Of a stretch of DNA of 64,000 nt, positions 26,918 to 35,759 are shown one piece after another. The position numbers were made by a program, and so were the translations under genes. The stretch is from Brevibacterium sp. UMB1308A (GTDB lineage: Bacteria > Actinomycetota > Actinomycetes > Actinomycetales > Brevibacteriaceae): the NCBI RefSeq assembly GCF_030230605.1, contig NZ_JASPDO010000001.1, positions 1-64,000 on the forward strand, read 5' to 3'. A model generated the notes under the pieces. It worked only from the letters and a program-made list of their open reading frames with translations. It did no database searches and was not told where the DNA came from. Numbering within the stretch: position 1 is the first letter of the stretch; each line of letters begins with the position of its first letter.

Positions 26918-28493
26918 GTACCACTTCGTACACTCCCGGCTGTTTGCCGTCGACCGCGGCCTGCAGGTCGCTCATGGTGTTGATGTACCTGTACGGCCAG
27001 CCGTAGGCGGTGGCCAGGTGGTCGAAGTTTCGGCCGTGGCGGGTCGCGAAGAACCTGTCAAAGTATGGCGCTAAGTGGTCTTGGCCGTGTTCGAGGCCAG
27101 CGAAGATGGACCCACCATCGTCATTGAGAATGTAAATCTGCACCGGTGGCAGGTTTTCGCCCACTTCCAGCAAAAGCCCGCCGATGTCGTGCAGGGCGGT
27201 CACGTCGCCAATCACAATTGCCAAGGGGTCAAAAAACTGGGGGTGCTGACTCTGCCCGGCTTTTGCGATCCCAATCCCGGTCGAGATGAGCCCGTCAATC
27301 CCGGCCAATCCCCGCGACGCGTGCATGAGGCAGCCGGTTAGAGGCACATTCGCTAAGTACCGCACAGCATTCGAGCTTCCCACCAACATGTGGGAACTCC
27401 CAGCCGCAATTGTTGACACGATGCTTTCTGCCACGCTGAGTTCTGTTGGCTGGTTCCCCCAGAACTTCAGACGCAGTTCATGCCCGGCCTCCGTGCTGCC
27501 GTCTGCGCCATCTGCGCCTGTGCCCGACCGTTCCGCGCTCAACGCCCGCGCCCGCTCACGCGCTTCGTCCGGCCACCATTCGACGTTGATCGGGATCGTG
27601 AAAACTTGCCGCTGGGCCAACAGCTTGGCGGTGGGTCTAAACAGTGTGACCTTTCCGTACTGAACCACCGTGGTCACGTCGTCCCAGCCACGCGTTTCCA
27701 ACACTCGGTGTGGCACGGGAACGGACAAGTCAATAAGCGCCGAGGTGGGTTCAGCAAACACCGGAACCCCCGCCAGCATGCCCCGCACCACTCCGTGCGA
27801 GTCGTCAAAACCTGAACAGTCACCCACTACTGCAACAGTTCCAGGCTTCTTCAGTGCGTCCAACGCATCTGCGAGCGCCTGAATGTCCTGCTCTCGTGGC
27901 TGAGCGTGCAAGATCGTGGGGCGCTCCCGGGGCACGTCCCACGGGAAGTCCGATGCTTCTGGCACCAGAGGAACATCGAACTGCACGTTCAGTTGCACCG
28001 GCCCGGGCAGACCCGTTTCACCCATTGCCACCGCCAACGCTTCTGCGACCGGGGCAGGTTCACCTGCCGGAACATCGTAGGCGGCTAACACCTCGGGCAA
28101 AACACGGGACTGGTCATCCAGCGTCTGGTTAGCTCCCGTCGCCCGCAGACGCGCTGGCCGGTCCGCCGTCAAGGCGACGATGGGCACGTGACTGTAGGCC
28201 GCCTCGGCGATGGCGGGACCCAGGTTCAGAACCGCCGTTCCCGAGGTAGTCACCACCCCAACCGGCCCCGGAACCAGTTGCGCGCGCAGTCCCTTGGCGA
28301 GCCCTAGAGCGAGGAACCCAGCGGAACGTTCGTCAATGCGGACATGCGCAGTGATGATGCCTTGCCGGTCAAGCTCAGCAAAAGCGTAGGTGAGTGGCGC
28401 GGACCTGGAACCGGGGCACACAACAACGTGTTTCATTCCGAAACGCACGCACTCTCGTGCAATTTCACGGGCGGTAGCAGTGGAGATGTTCAC
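26901..28493 (-). CDS. menD: SEPHCHC synthase
   Basis: About 530 residues, ThDP-dependent. It joins 2-oxoglutarate-derived succinyl semialdehyde to isochorismate. Visible: CPGSRSAPL, RIDERSAGFLALGLAKG (catalytic Glu region), LTADRPARLRATGANQTLDQ-like cofactor loop, and GDVTALHDIGGL with ILNDDGGSIF for the diphosphate/Mg site. GTG at 28493 is preferred; a TTG four codons upstream is also possible, and neither has a good ribosome site. Tail-to-tail with menF. Confidence 0.93.
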   Translation of the reverse strand: MNISTATAREIARECVRFGMKHVVVCPGSRSAPLTYAFAELDRQGIITAHVRIDERSAGFLALGLAKGLRAQLVPGPVGVVTTSGTAVLNLGPAIAEAAYSHVPIVALTADRPARLRATGANQTLDDQSRVLPEVLAAYDVPAGEPAPVAEALAVAMGETGLPGPVQLNVQFDVPLVPEASDFPWDVPRERPTILHAQPREQDIQALADALDALKKPGTVAVVGDCSGFDDSHGVVRGMLAGVPVFAEPTSALIDLSVPVPHRVLETRGWDDVTTVVQYGKVTLFRPTAKLLAQRQVFTIPINVEWWPDEARERARALSAERSGTGADGADGSTEAGHELRLKFWGNQPTELSVAESIVSTIAAGSSHMLVGSSNAVRYLANVPLTGCLMHASRGLAGIDGLISTGIGIAKAGQSQHPQFFDPLAIVIGDVTALHDIGGLLLEVGENLPPVQIYILNDDGGSIFAGLEHGQDHLAPYFDRFFATRHGRNFDHLATAYGWPYRYINTMSDLQAAVDGKQPGVYEVVLTPDQ

Positions 28494-28528
28494 GTCTCGA
28501 TTCAATCACGCTTAGTTAGACTGAAAAC

Positions 28529-29509
28529 ATGAACTACCCTCCCTCCCCGTACGCGTCCTCTGTTGCACCGCTTGCACCGGCGGTACACAGAAACGACAAG
28601 CGACGCGGCTGGCAGCTCTGTTTGGGAACCGTGCTGTTCTTTGTTTCTCAGGCTTTTATGGTCATCCCGGTCGCCGTGTATGCGATCGCCACGGGGAAGC
28701 CTGACGACATCGCTGACATGATTGGGTTCAGCGGACGGACCCCCGAACTTCTCCCCACTGTTCTTCTCTGTGTGGGAGTGGCGTGTGGCATCGCGGTTTC
28801 GATGCTTGGCTACATGCTTATCGTGAGCAAAGTGGGTGGCACTCCCGGAAACGGGTTGAAGGGTAAACGCAAGTTCTTGGAGTTCATTTTGGGGGTAGCC
28901 TCAGGGGTCGTTCTGATCGCGCTGGCGGTGGTAGTGATCTGGGTGCTGGGCGGTTATTCGGTGACCGGTATCCACACGGGTCCCACACTGTTGCCTGCTC
29001 TTCTTACAGCTGCCGCGATCGGACTTGGGCCGGGCTTTATGGAAGAGGTCCTGTTCCGAGGTTTCGGGCTACGCATTTTGGACGCCTGGTGGGGTTGGCT
29101 ACCGGCCCTGCTGGTGACCTCTCTGGTCTTTGGGCTCGTCCACATCACCAACCCTGAGGCCTCGCTCTTTGGGGCCGTCGCAATCGCACTGGAAGCAGGC
29201 GTTCTGTTAGGCGCTGCGTATTTCCTCACGCGTCGCTTGTGGTTAGCGATTGGTATTCACACGGGCTGGAATTTCGCTCAGGCTGGTATCTTCAGCTCCG
29301 ATGTTTCCGGAACCGGCGACACCGCGGGCCTGCTCGTGGCCACATGGCACGGACCGGCATGGCTCACCGGAGGGGACATGGGGGTTGAAGCGTCAGTCAT
29401 CACTATCGTCATTGCGCTTTCCGCTGGGGTGCTCATGTTGGTTCTGGCTTACACCCACGGGATGCTCAAACCTTCAGTCAAACGCGAACAGCGCATGTTG
29501 CAACCCTGA
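28529..29509 (+). CDS. CPBP-family intramembrane metalloprotease (CAAX/Abi type)
   Basis: 326 residues with about eight membrane segments. The three family motifs are present: MEEVLFRGFGLR with the Glu-Glu and Arg, FGLVHITNP with the His, and GIHTGWNFAQ with His and Asn. Members cleave membrane peptides or act in bacteriocin immunity; the target is unknown. It starts within 36 bases of the divergent menD start, so the promoters overlap. Confidence 0.85.
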   Translation: MNYPPSPYASSVAPLAPAVHRNDKRRGWQLCLGTVLFFVSQAFMVIPVAVYAIATGKPDDIADMIGFSGRTPELLPTVLLCVGVACGIAVSMLGYMLIVSKVGGTPGNGLKGKRKFLEFILGVASGVVLIALAVVVIWVLGGYSVTGIHTGPTLLPALLTAAAIGLGPGFMEEVLFRGFGLRILDAWWGWLPALLVTSLVFGLVHITNPEASLFGAVAIALEAGVLLGAAYFLTRRLWLAIGIHTGWNFAQAGIFSSDVSGTGDTAGLLVATWHGPAWLTGGDMGVEASVITIVIALSAGVLMLVLAYTHGMLKPSVKREQRMLQP

Positions 29510-29585
29510 AACATCCCACCAAATTCGCATGATCGTGATGTTGTAGTTTTTGGTCCGTTGTTATCGTTTTTCATGGAGGTACAAC

Positions 29586-30299
29586 ATGAAAACCATTCGA
29601 ACCGCTTTTGCAACCGTCGCGATCGGCGCATCCCTCACTTTGGCCGCCTGCTCAACAGGTGAGCCCGGCGCCCCCACTGAAGGAACCAACGAAGGCCAAC
29701 AGCAAGGCCAGGATCAGGGCCAGGGCTCGGGTGACGATCAGGCACAGAACACCGCGTACACCAAGGAACAGGTCGAACAGGCTTTCAAGGACGCGGGATA
29801 TGAGCTCCAGGCTAACGCGCAGCCACCAACCATGGATATGGAGAAGGCAGAGATTGAACCTGCAGAATGTAAAGACATTCTCTTGAGCCAAGTTCAGCGC
29901 ATCGACCAAACAACTTCCGACAAAACGATTGTGGGAACTAAAGGTCAGGATGCAGCTGCCTCAGGAGTTGTTTATGGCTCTGAAGATGAGGCCAAAAAAG
30001 AACTGGCAAACTCCAAAACAGGCATGAGCAAGTGCTCCACCATCACGATGAGCGTAGGGGGCCAAAAGCTCACTGTTACAACGGAGACAAAGGACAGCTC
30101 AGTAGACGGCGCCGACGAGGCTCTGGTCACGAGCATGGAAGTCAAAGACTTGGGCACTGGCCCTGTCTCAACGGTCACCACCCGCAAGGGTAACGTGCTC
30201 GTCAGTGGTACTACGATCGGGGCAGAAGCCACAGGCGGTGACTCTGACGACGCTGAACTGTCGAAAGAAGTTCAAACCATTCTAGAAAAACTCGGTTAG
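29586..30299 (+). CDS. Secreted lipoprotein, unknown function
   Basis: 237 residues. A strong signal peptide with lipobox LAAC is followed by a low-complexity Gln/Gly-rich linker (about 25-55) and a 180-residue globular domain. Two cysteines (AECKDIL and SKCSTIT) could form a disulfide. The layout recalls mycobacterial lipoproteins and PknH-like extracellular sensor domains, but similarity is not clear enough to name. GGAGGT lies six bases before the chosen ATG. Convergent with menC, the stops abutting. Confidence 0.7.
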   Translation: MKTIRTAFATVAIGASLTLAACSTGEPGAPTEGTNEGQQQGQDQGQGSGDDQAQNTAYTKEQVEQAFKDAGYELQANAQPPTMDMEKAEIEPAECKDILLSQVQRIDQTTSDKTIVGTKGQDAAASGVVYGSEDEAKKELANSKTGMSKCSTITMSVGGQKLTVTTETKDSSVDGADEALVTSMEVKDLGTGPVSTVTTRKGNVLVSGTTIGAEATGGDSDDAELSKEVQTILEKLG

Positions 30300-31306
30300 T
30301 CCTCACGACTCTCTAGCAGCCGCGCCCAGCACGCGCGCAACCGCCGAACCCACCATTCGGCACGCGCGGGCTGGGCACGATACTTTTCCAACAAAAACTG
30401 CGACGGTTCCACCCGCCCAACTGGCAGCACGCCTTCGCGAGCTTGCAACGGATTCGTCACCACATCGGCGGACAACAGCGCAGCTGTGCCCAAACCTGCG
30501 GCCGATTCGTCGTCGAGGCTCGCTGCCAGCGCTACCCCAACGCTGAGCCCCACCGAGGACTCAAGAGCAGACGACACCGTGACCGGCAATCCACACTCCT
30601 TCACCACGCGGATAGCGGCTCGCACACCACCCAACGGCTGAACCTTGACGACAATATGATCGGCGGCCCCCAGCTGCGCAACCCGAAGCGGGTCCTGGGC
30701 CTTGCGAATCGACTCATCGGCAGCGATCCGCACGCCCTCCACCTGTTCACGCACAGCCGCTAAGTCCTCGACGCGCGCGCACGGCTGCTCAACGTACTCC
30801 ACCCGTTCAAGAAACGCGGACAAGTCAGCAAACCTTCGTACAGCATTCACGGCTTCTGAAACGGAATACGCCCCGTTGGCATCCAACCTGATCCGCGCGG
30901 AACTTAGCCTCAACACGGCACTCACCCGCTCTACATCCTCGTCCACACTGGCAAATCCGCGGGCGGCGATCTTCACTTTTACCACCTCGGCGCCGGGATA
31001 CCTTCCCAGAATCCCACCAACCTCGTGAGCGGGGCACGCCGGTACGGTCGCGTTGATGCGCACCGTGTCACGCAAAGGCGTAGGGAACTCGGTCGTGGCC
31101 GCTTCGACCGTGGCACGCAACCACCGTGACGCCTCCTCCACCTGGTACTCCACGAACGGCGAAAACTCGGCCCACCCGGCTGGCCCCTTGACCACCATGA
31201 GTTCCCGCTCAGTGATGTCGCGAAAGCGCGTCACCATGGGAAGGGTCACCACGTGTATTTCGCTGAACAGTTCGCCGGGGTCATGTGGAAGATCGCGTGC
31301 GTCCAT
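30296..31306 (-). CDS. menC: o-Succinylbenzoate synthase
   Basis: 336 residues of the enolase superfamily: the KxK pair in VVKVKIAAR, metal ligands in RIRLDANGAYS, EQPCA and IAADES, and the second catalytic Lys in HIVVKVQPLGG. It dehydrates SHCHC to o-succinylbenzoate. ATG at 31306 chosen; it is divergent from menB, whose start is only 31 bases away. Confidence 0.93.
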   Translation of the reverse strand: MDARDLPHDPGELFSEIHVVTLPMVTRFRDITERELMVVKGPAGWAEFSPFVEYQVEEASRWLRATVEAATTEFPTPLRDTVRINATVPACPAHEVGGILGRYPGAEVVKVKIAARGFASVDEDVERVSAVLRLSSARIRLDANGAYSVSEAVNAVRRFADLSAFLERVEYVEQPCARVEDLAAVREQVEGVRIAADESIRKAQDPLRVAQLGAADHIVVKVQPLGGVRAAIRVVKECGLPVTVSSALESSVGLSVGVALAASLDDESAAGLGTAALLSADVVTNPLQAREGVLPVGRVEPSQFLLEKYRAQPARAEWWVRRLRACWARLLESRED

Positions 31307-31336
31307 GCACAAAACTGTAACCACTATGCTGGCTTC

Positions 31337-32254
31337 ATGACTGTTTCAGACATTTTCGACCCCACCAAATGGCGTGAGGTTCAAGGATTCGACTTCACCG
31401 ACATCACCTACCACCGGGCCATCAACCCCGACGGTTCGGACTTTGGGTGCGTGCGCATCGCATTTGACCGGCCACACGTGCGCAACGCTTTCCGCCCGCA
31501 CACGGTCGACGAACTGTACCGGGCACTTGACCACGCACGCCAAACACCCGACGTGGGGTGCGTTCTGCTCACCGGCAACGGACCCAGCCCCAAAGACGGT
31601 GGGTGGGCGTTCTGTTCCGGTGGGGACCAACGAATCCGAGGTCGTTCCGGCTACCAATACGCAGGCGGCGAAACCGCTGAAACCGTGGACCCAGCCCGGG
31701 CGGGCAGGCTCCACATCCTCGAGGTCCAGCGCCTGATTCGCACCATGCCCAAAGTGGTGATCGCCGTGGTTCCTGGCTGGGCGGCCGGTGGCGGGCACAG
31801 TCTGCACGTGGTGTGCGACATGACGATCGCCAGTGAGGAACACGCAAAGTTCAAGCAGACCGACGCCGATGTGGGTTCCTACGACGCCGGTTACGGATCC
31901 GCGTACCTGGCCAAGATGGTGGGACAGAAGCGCGCCCGCGAAATCTTCTTCCTGGGCCGCACCTACTCTGCTCAAGACATGTACGACATGGGCGCGGTCA
32001 ACGAAGTGGTGCCCCACGCTGAGCTTGAAGACGCCGCCCTACGCATGGCGCGCGAAATCATGGGCAAGTCCCCCAACGCGCAACGCATGCTCAAGTTCGC
32101 GTTCAACCTGGTTGACGACGGGCTGATTGGTCAGCAGGTGTTCGCCGGTGAAGCCACACGTTTGGGCTACATGACTGATGAGGCTGTTGAAGGCCGCGAC
32201 GCTTTCTTGGAAAAACGTGACCCCGACTGGTCCCCATTCCCGTGGTACTACTGA
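31337..32254 (+). CDS. menB: 1,4-Dihydroxy-2-naphthoyl-CoA synthase
   Basis: 305-residue crotonase-family enzyme that closes the naphthoate ring. FCSGGDQRIRGRSGYQ is diagnostic of MenB, with VVPGWAAGGGHSLHVVCDMTIAS and FKQTDADVGSYDAGYGSAYLA. An open frame extends 28 codons further upstream across the menC start; ATG at 31337 matches the family N-terminus (start of VSDIFDPTKWREV). Followed after 15 bases by menE. Confidence 0.95.
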   Translation: MTVSDIFDPTKWREVQGFDFTDITYHRAINPDGSDFGCVRIAFDRPHVRNAFRPHTVDELYRALDHARQTPDVGCVLLTGNGPSPKDGGWAFCSGGDQRIRGRSGYQYAGGETAETVDPARAGRLHILEVQRLIRTMPKVVIAVVPGWAAGGGHSLHVVCDMTIASEEHAKFKQTDADVGSYDAGYGSAYLAKMVGQKRAREIFFLGRTYSAQDMYDMGAVNEVVPHAELEDAALRMAREIMGKSPNAQRMLKFAFNLVDDGLIGQQVFAGEATRLGYMTDEAVEGRDAFLEKRDPDWSPFPWYY

Positions 32255-32269
32255 GGTGCCACTGAACCA

Positions 32270-33541
32270 GTGAGTTCCTCCGACTTCTCCTCTGTCTTCA
32301 ACCTGTTTGCAGGGGCCCTGGACGGCACGCACACACTCGTGCTGCCCGGCGGCCCCATCACCGAACTCACCGCGGTCACTGACCCGGCGACCACCCCCGC
32401 TGCCACCCCGGGCGCAACTCCCGAGACAGCGCTGGTGGTTTACACCTCGGGATCGACGGGTGTGCCCAAGGCAGTTGCGCTTTCAGCGTTGGCGTTGACG
32501 GCCTCGGCGCGTTCCACTGAACGGTTCCTCCACGGACCCGGACAGTGGCTCTTAGCGCTCCCCCACACGCACATTGCCGGGGCACAGGTGATTCTGCGCT
32601 CCCTGCAGGCAGGAACCGAGCCGGTGGTCCACACGGGTGCGTTCTCAGCGGACTCGTTCGCCCAAGCCGCCCAGAAGCTCACCGGCGACCTCCCCCTGTA
32701 CGTATCGCTAGTGCCTACCCAGCTGGTGCGCATCTTGCAATCGCCCCGGGCCACCGAAGTCGCCCGCAGGTTCGCCACGATCCTGCTGGGAGGAGCAGCG
32801 ATATCGCCGGCCCTGCTTGAGCGTGCGCACGATGCGGGACTGAACATCGTGCGCACCTACGGCATGAGCGAAACCGGTGGCGGGTGCGTGTATGACGGGG
32901 TGCCGTTCGACGCGGTGACGCTTAAGCTGGATGACCAGTCGCGCGTGATGATTTCTGGGCCCGTTTTAGCTAATGGGTACGTGCGGATTGAGCCGCGCGA
33001 TCCGAGTGGGCACGGGGCGGTCGGCAGCACTGGCAGTGGCGGCCCCCTCACAATCGCACCCATCGATCACCCAGCCGGCGCGGTTCCCCCGGGCGCGCCC
33101 AGCGGGTTTTACGGAGACACTTTCCTCACCTCGGACCTGGGTTCCATGACGGACGGGGTTTTAAGCATCCTGGGCCGGGCTGATGACGTGTTTATTTCCG
33201 GTGGCGTCAATGTGTCACCCCTGCGGGTAGAAAATGCGGCGTTGCGGGAACTGGAACCATTGGGGGTCGCCGAGGTGGTCCTCACCTCCCTGCCCGACCC
33301 TGAGTTTGGTGAGCGGGCCGTCCTGCTGATGGCCGGTTCGTCCAGTGTGTTCGCGCAACTGTCACACACCGAGTTGAGTACGCGTGTGAAGTCGCTGTTG
33401 GCAGGCACAGGGCTGGGGCCAGCTGAGCTTCCTCACCGCACGTGGTTGGTTGACCAGATTCCGCTGAAAGGGATTGGTAAACCGGACCGCAGAGCGGCCC
33501 GCGACCTGGCTCAAGCGCTGGCTACCGGACGGGTAGACTAG
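32270..33541 (+). CDS. menE: o-Succinylbenzoate-CoA ligase
   Basis: 423 residues of the acyl-adenylate family, activating o-succinylbenzoate for MenB. P-loop VYTSGSTGVPKAVAL, TYGMSETGGGCVYDG, SDLGSMTDGVLSILGRADD, and the C-terminal catalytic Lys in PLKGIGKPDRR. GTG start. The N-terminal domain is short, as usual in actinobacterial MenE. Part of a menB-menE-menA run. Confidence 0.92.
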   Translation: MSSSDFSSVFNLFAGALDGTHTLVLPGGPITELTAVTDPATTPAATPGATPETALVVYTSGSTGVPKAVALSALALTASARSTERFLHGPGQWLLALPHTHIAGAQVILRSLQAGTEPVVHTGAFSADSFAQAAQKLTGDLPLYVSLVPTQLVRILQSPRATEVARRFATILLGGAAISPALLERAHDAGLNIVRTYGMSETGGGCVYDGVPFDAVTLKLDDQSRVMISGPVLANGYVRIEPRDPSGHGAVGSTGSGGPLTIAPIDHPAGAVPPGAPSGFYGDTFLTSDLGSMTDGVLSILGRADDVFISGGVNVSPLRVENAALRELEPLGVAEVVLTSLPDPEFGERAVLLMAGSSSVFAQLSHTELSTRVKSLLAGTGLGPAELPHRTWLVDQIPLKGIGKPDRRAARDLAQALATGRVD

Positions 33542-33563
33542 AGAAGTTTTGAGGAGGTAGGTC

Positions 33564-34499
33564 ATGGCCACGTTTGGTCAGTGGGTTGAAGGTGCCCGGC
33601 TTCGCACTCTGCCGCTTGCGTTTGCGCCGGTGTTCGCGGGGGCAGGAGCCGCTATTGGCGCGGCGGGAGGCGTGTCTGAACTGATTATCGGTTCACCCTT
33701 GCCTACCGATTCTCCCCAGCCCCGCTACCTTCACGTGATTGTGTGCTCTGTTTTAGCGCTTATCGTGGCGCTTGCCCTGCAGATTGGTTCGAACTTTGCC
33801 AATGACTACTCCGACGGAGTGCGAGGAACCGACGATGTGCGCGTAGGTCCCACTCGTTTAACGGCTAGTGGCCTTGTTGCCCCACACAAAGTGAAAAGGG
33901 CTGCCATGCTTTCCTTTGCCACGGCAGGGGTCGCTGGCCTTGCGCTCACGGTGGTAGCGCAGGCATGGTGGTTTATCCCCGTGGGTGTGCTTGCGGTTCT
34001 CGCGGCGTGGTTCTACACGGGGGGCTCTCACCCGTACGGCTATTACGCGATGGGTGAAGTGTTCGTCTTCATTTTCTTTGGCCTGGTGGCAACCGTTGGA
34101 ACCGGTTACGCAATAGCCGGAACAATGACCCTGTCCATGTGGGCGGCAGCCGTAGGGGTTGGCATGTTCGCCTGTGCTGTTCTTATGGTGAACAATCTGC
34201 GTGATATCCCAACCGACACTCAAGCGGGTAAGACCACGCTGGCGGTAGTGTTGGGAGATCGTAGGGCCCGCGTGGGCTACGCCGTCATGGTGAGCATCCC
34301 CTACGCTCTTCTAATCATCCCCGCTCTTGCCGGTCATATGGCGGCCCTCATTACCGTCATTTCTTTTGCCCTCGTGATTTCTCCTCTGCGCACCGTGCTG
34401 GGCGGGCGCACCGGAACTGATCTCATTCCGTGCATCAAGTCAACCGGTCTTGCCGCCCTTACCTATGGCGCGCTTTTAGGCTTGGGCCTCGCACTGTAA
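33564..34499 (+). CDS. menA: 1,4-Dihydroxy-2-naphthoate polyprenyltransferase
   Basis: 311 residues, eight or nine membrane helices. The two UbiA-family Asp motifs are seen in NFANDYSDGVRGTDD and NNLRDIPTDTQAGKTTLAV. It attaches the polyprenyl tail to DHNA at the membrane. A strong ribosome site GAGGAGGT precedes the ATG by five bases. Its substrate tail is expected to come from the synthase at 22.4 kb. Confidence 0.95.
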   Translation: MATFGQWVEGARLRTLPLAFAPVFAGAGAAIGAAGGVSELIIGSPLPTDSPQPRYLHVIVCSVLALIVALALQIGSNFANDYSDGVRGTDDVRVGPTRLTASGLVAPHKVKRAAMLSFATAGVAGLALTVVAQAWWFIPVGVLAVLAAWFYTGGSHPYGYYAMGEVFVFIFFGLVATVGTGYAIAGTMTLSMWAAAVGVGMFACAVLMVNNLRDIPTDTQAGKTTLAVVLGDRRARVGYAVMVSIPYALLIIPALAGHMAALITVISFALVISPLRTVLGGRTGTDLIPCIKSTGLAALTYGALLGLGLAL

Positions 34500-34543
34500 G
34501 CGGGCACCCTGGAAATGAGCTCGCGCTATAAGCGAACCTTCGC

Positions 34544-34828
34544 CTACTCCTGAGACCCGTCTACCTGCGCGTCCTCAATAGCTTCGTCGGAGTCCTTTTT
34601 GACCTTCTTGGCCTTGGGCGCGCGGGCCTTCCGGTTCTTGTTACGTTCAATGAGCCCGTCGGTGGCGCGCATCCGCAAACCAGCCAGCATCAGGTAACTC
34701 AGGAATGCTGAAATCAGGATCGCAGCGATCATGGCGATCAGGTTGAAACCAAAAATCCAAATCGTCAGTGACACGACAATAACCAAAACGGCGAGTCGGG
34801 CCAGCAAGTACAACACATAGTCACGCAT
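34544..34828 (-). CDS. DUF4229 small membrane protein
   Basis: 94 residues: two hydrophobic segments (about 8-28 and 30-50), then a Lys-rich, finally acidic cytoplasmic tail (KAPKAKKVKKDSDEAIEDA). This small protein commonly sits beside menA/menE in actinobacteria, which supports a link to the membrane quinone steps, but its role is unknown. Confidence 0.8.
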   Translation of the reverse strand: MRDYVLYLLARLAVLVIVVSLTIWIFGFNLIAMIAAILISAFLSYLMLAGLRMRATDGLIERNKNRKARAPKAKKVKKDSDEAIEDAQVDGSQE

Positions 34829-34893
34829 GATGTAACGAGTTTACTTCAGTCCACGTAACCGTCGAAGACAGGCCATCACCTAAACTGGGTGGC

Positions 34894-35232
34894 ATGTCTC
34901 GAATCTTGCTCAGTGTCATCGTCATTTACGTCGCGGTTGCACTGTATTCCGTTTTTGATGCCGCTGTCCGTGACAAAGACCAGATTCGGATCATGCCTAA
35001 GGCCGCATGGATTGCCGTCATTGTTCTGGTTCCTTTGGTGGGACTGCTTTTGTGGTTCCTCTTTGGCCGTGGAACCACCAATAGCGCCCCCACCCGTGGA
35101 GTGGCACCAGATGACGACCCTGAATACCTCCGCAAAATCTCAGAAGACCTGGACTGGGAGCGCCGCAAAAAGCAAGGACGTAGCGACTCTGAAGAACCCG
35201 GCGACCCTGGCAAGCCCCACAGCGAGGAGTAA
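34894..35232 (+). CDS. PLDc_N domain small membrane protein
   Basis: 112 residues with two hydrophobic helices and the phospholipase-D-nuclease N-terminal pattern (WIAVIVLVPLVGLLLWFLFGRG) followed by a charged tail. No catalytic HKD motif is present; such stand-alone proteins are common in actinobacteria and have no known function. The next gene starts two bases after its stop. Confidence 0.75.
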   Translation: MSRILLSVIVIYVAVALYSVFDAAVRDKDQIRIMPKAAWIAVIVLVPLVGLLLWFLFGRGTTNSAPTRGVAPDDDPEYLRKISEDLDWERRKKQGRSDSEEPGDPGKPHSEE

Positions 35233-35234
35233 CC

Positions 35235-35759
35235 GTGGAACACTCCCCTCAAGTTCGATACGAAGTTCGGGTTAGAGAATCTCTTTCGCACAACCTGAAA
35301 GTCTCCAGGTTTTTCAACCTCATGTTGCTGTGGACCGGCGCAGTCGTTTTTGGCCTGCTGGGCATCTTCGTCGTGTGGATCACGTTCGCCACGGAGCCTG
35401 AATCACGTGAGTGGATGGAATCAAGTGTCGCGTGCTTGGTGTTGTTTTCGTTTTCTGCGCTCTCCATATTTGCAGCACGTATGAAGCGGCGAATTTTCGC
35501 TGGACCGCTGGAATCCGGCGTGCATTTCACGATTACCGACACCACGGTCGAGTACCCTAAAATCGGCCGCATCAAAGCCGCCGAATCATGGCCCCTGAAG
35601 CAGACCCACATTAGCCTCAAGCGTGGCCGCTTCGGAACTCTGACCCTCGAATGCCCGGGCCACCGTCGTCGCACGTACGGGCAAGCGGTGCTACGTGACC
35701 CCGTGGAAGAGGTCTATGCAGCCATCACCGCTCAAATCGAGCGCGCCCAGACTATTTAG
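35235..35759 (+). CDS. Membrane protein of unknown function
   Basis: 174 residues, GTG start. Two membrane helices (about 28-50 and 63-80), then a soluble beta-rich domain (about 90-165) of the general kind seen in YcxB-like or PH-like membrane proteins. Co-transcribed with the preceding PLDc_N protein. No firm family. Its stop overlaps that of the convergent transporter. Confidence 0.7.
   Translation: MEHSPQVRYEVRVRESLSHNLKVSRFFNLMLLWTGAVVFGLLGIFVVWITFATEPESREWMESSVACLVLFSFSALSIFAARMKRRIFAGPLESGVHFTITDTTVEYPKIGRIKAAESWPLKQTHISLKRGRFGTLTLECPGHRRRTYGQAVLRDPVEEVYAAITAQIERAQTI

Noticed and set aside
31352..32017. 223-codon frame antisense to menB
   Set aside because: Shadow of the high-GC menB coding pattern; no recognisable domain.
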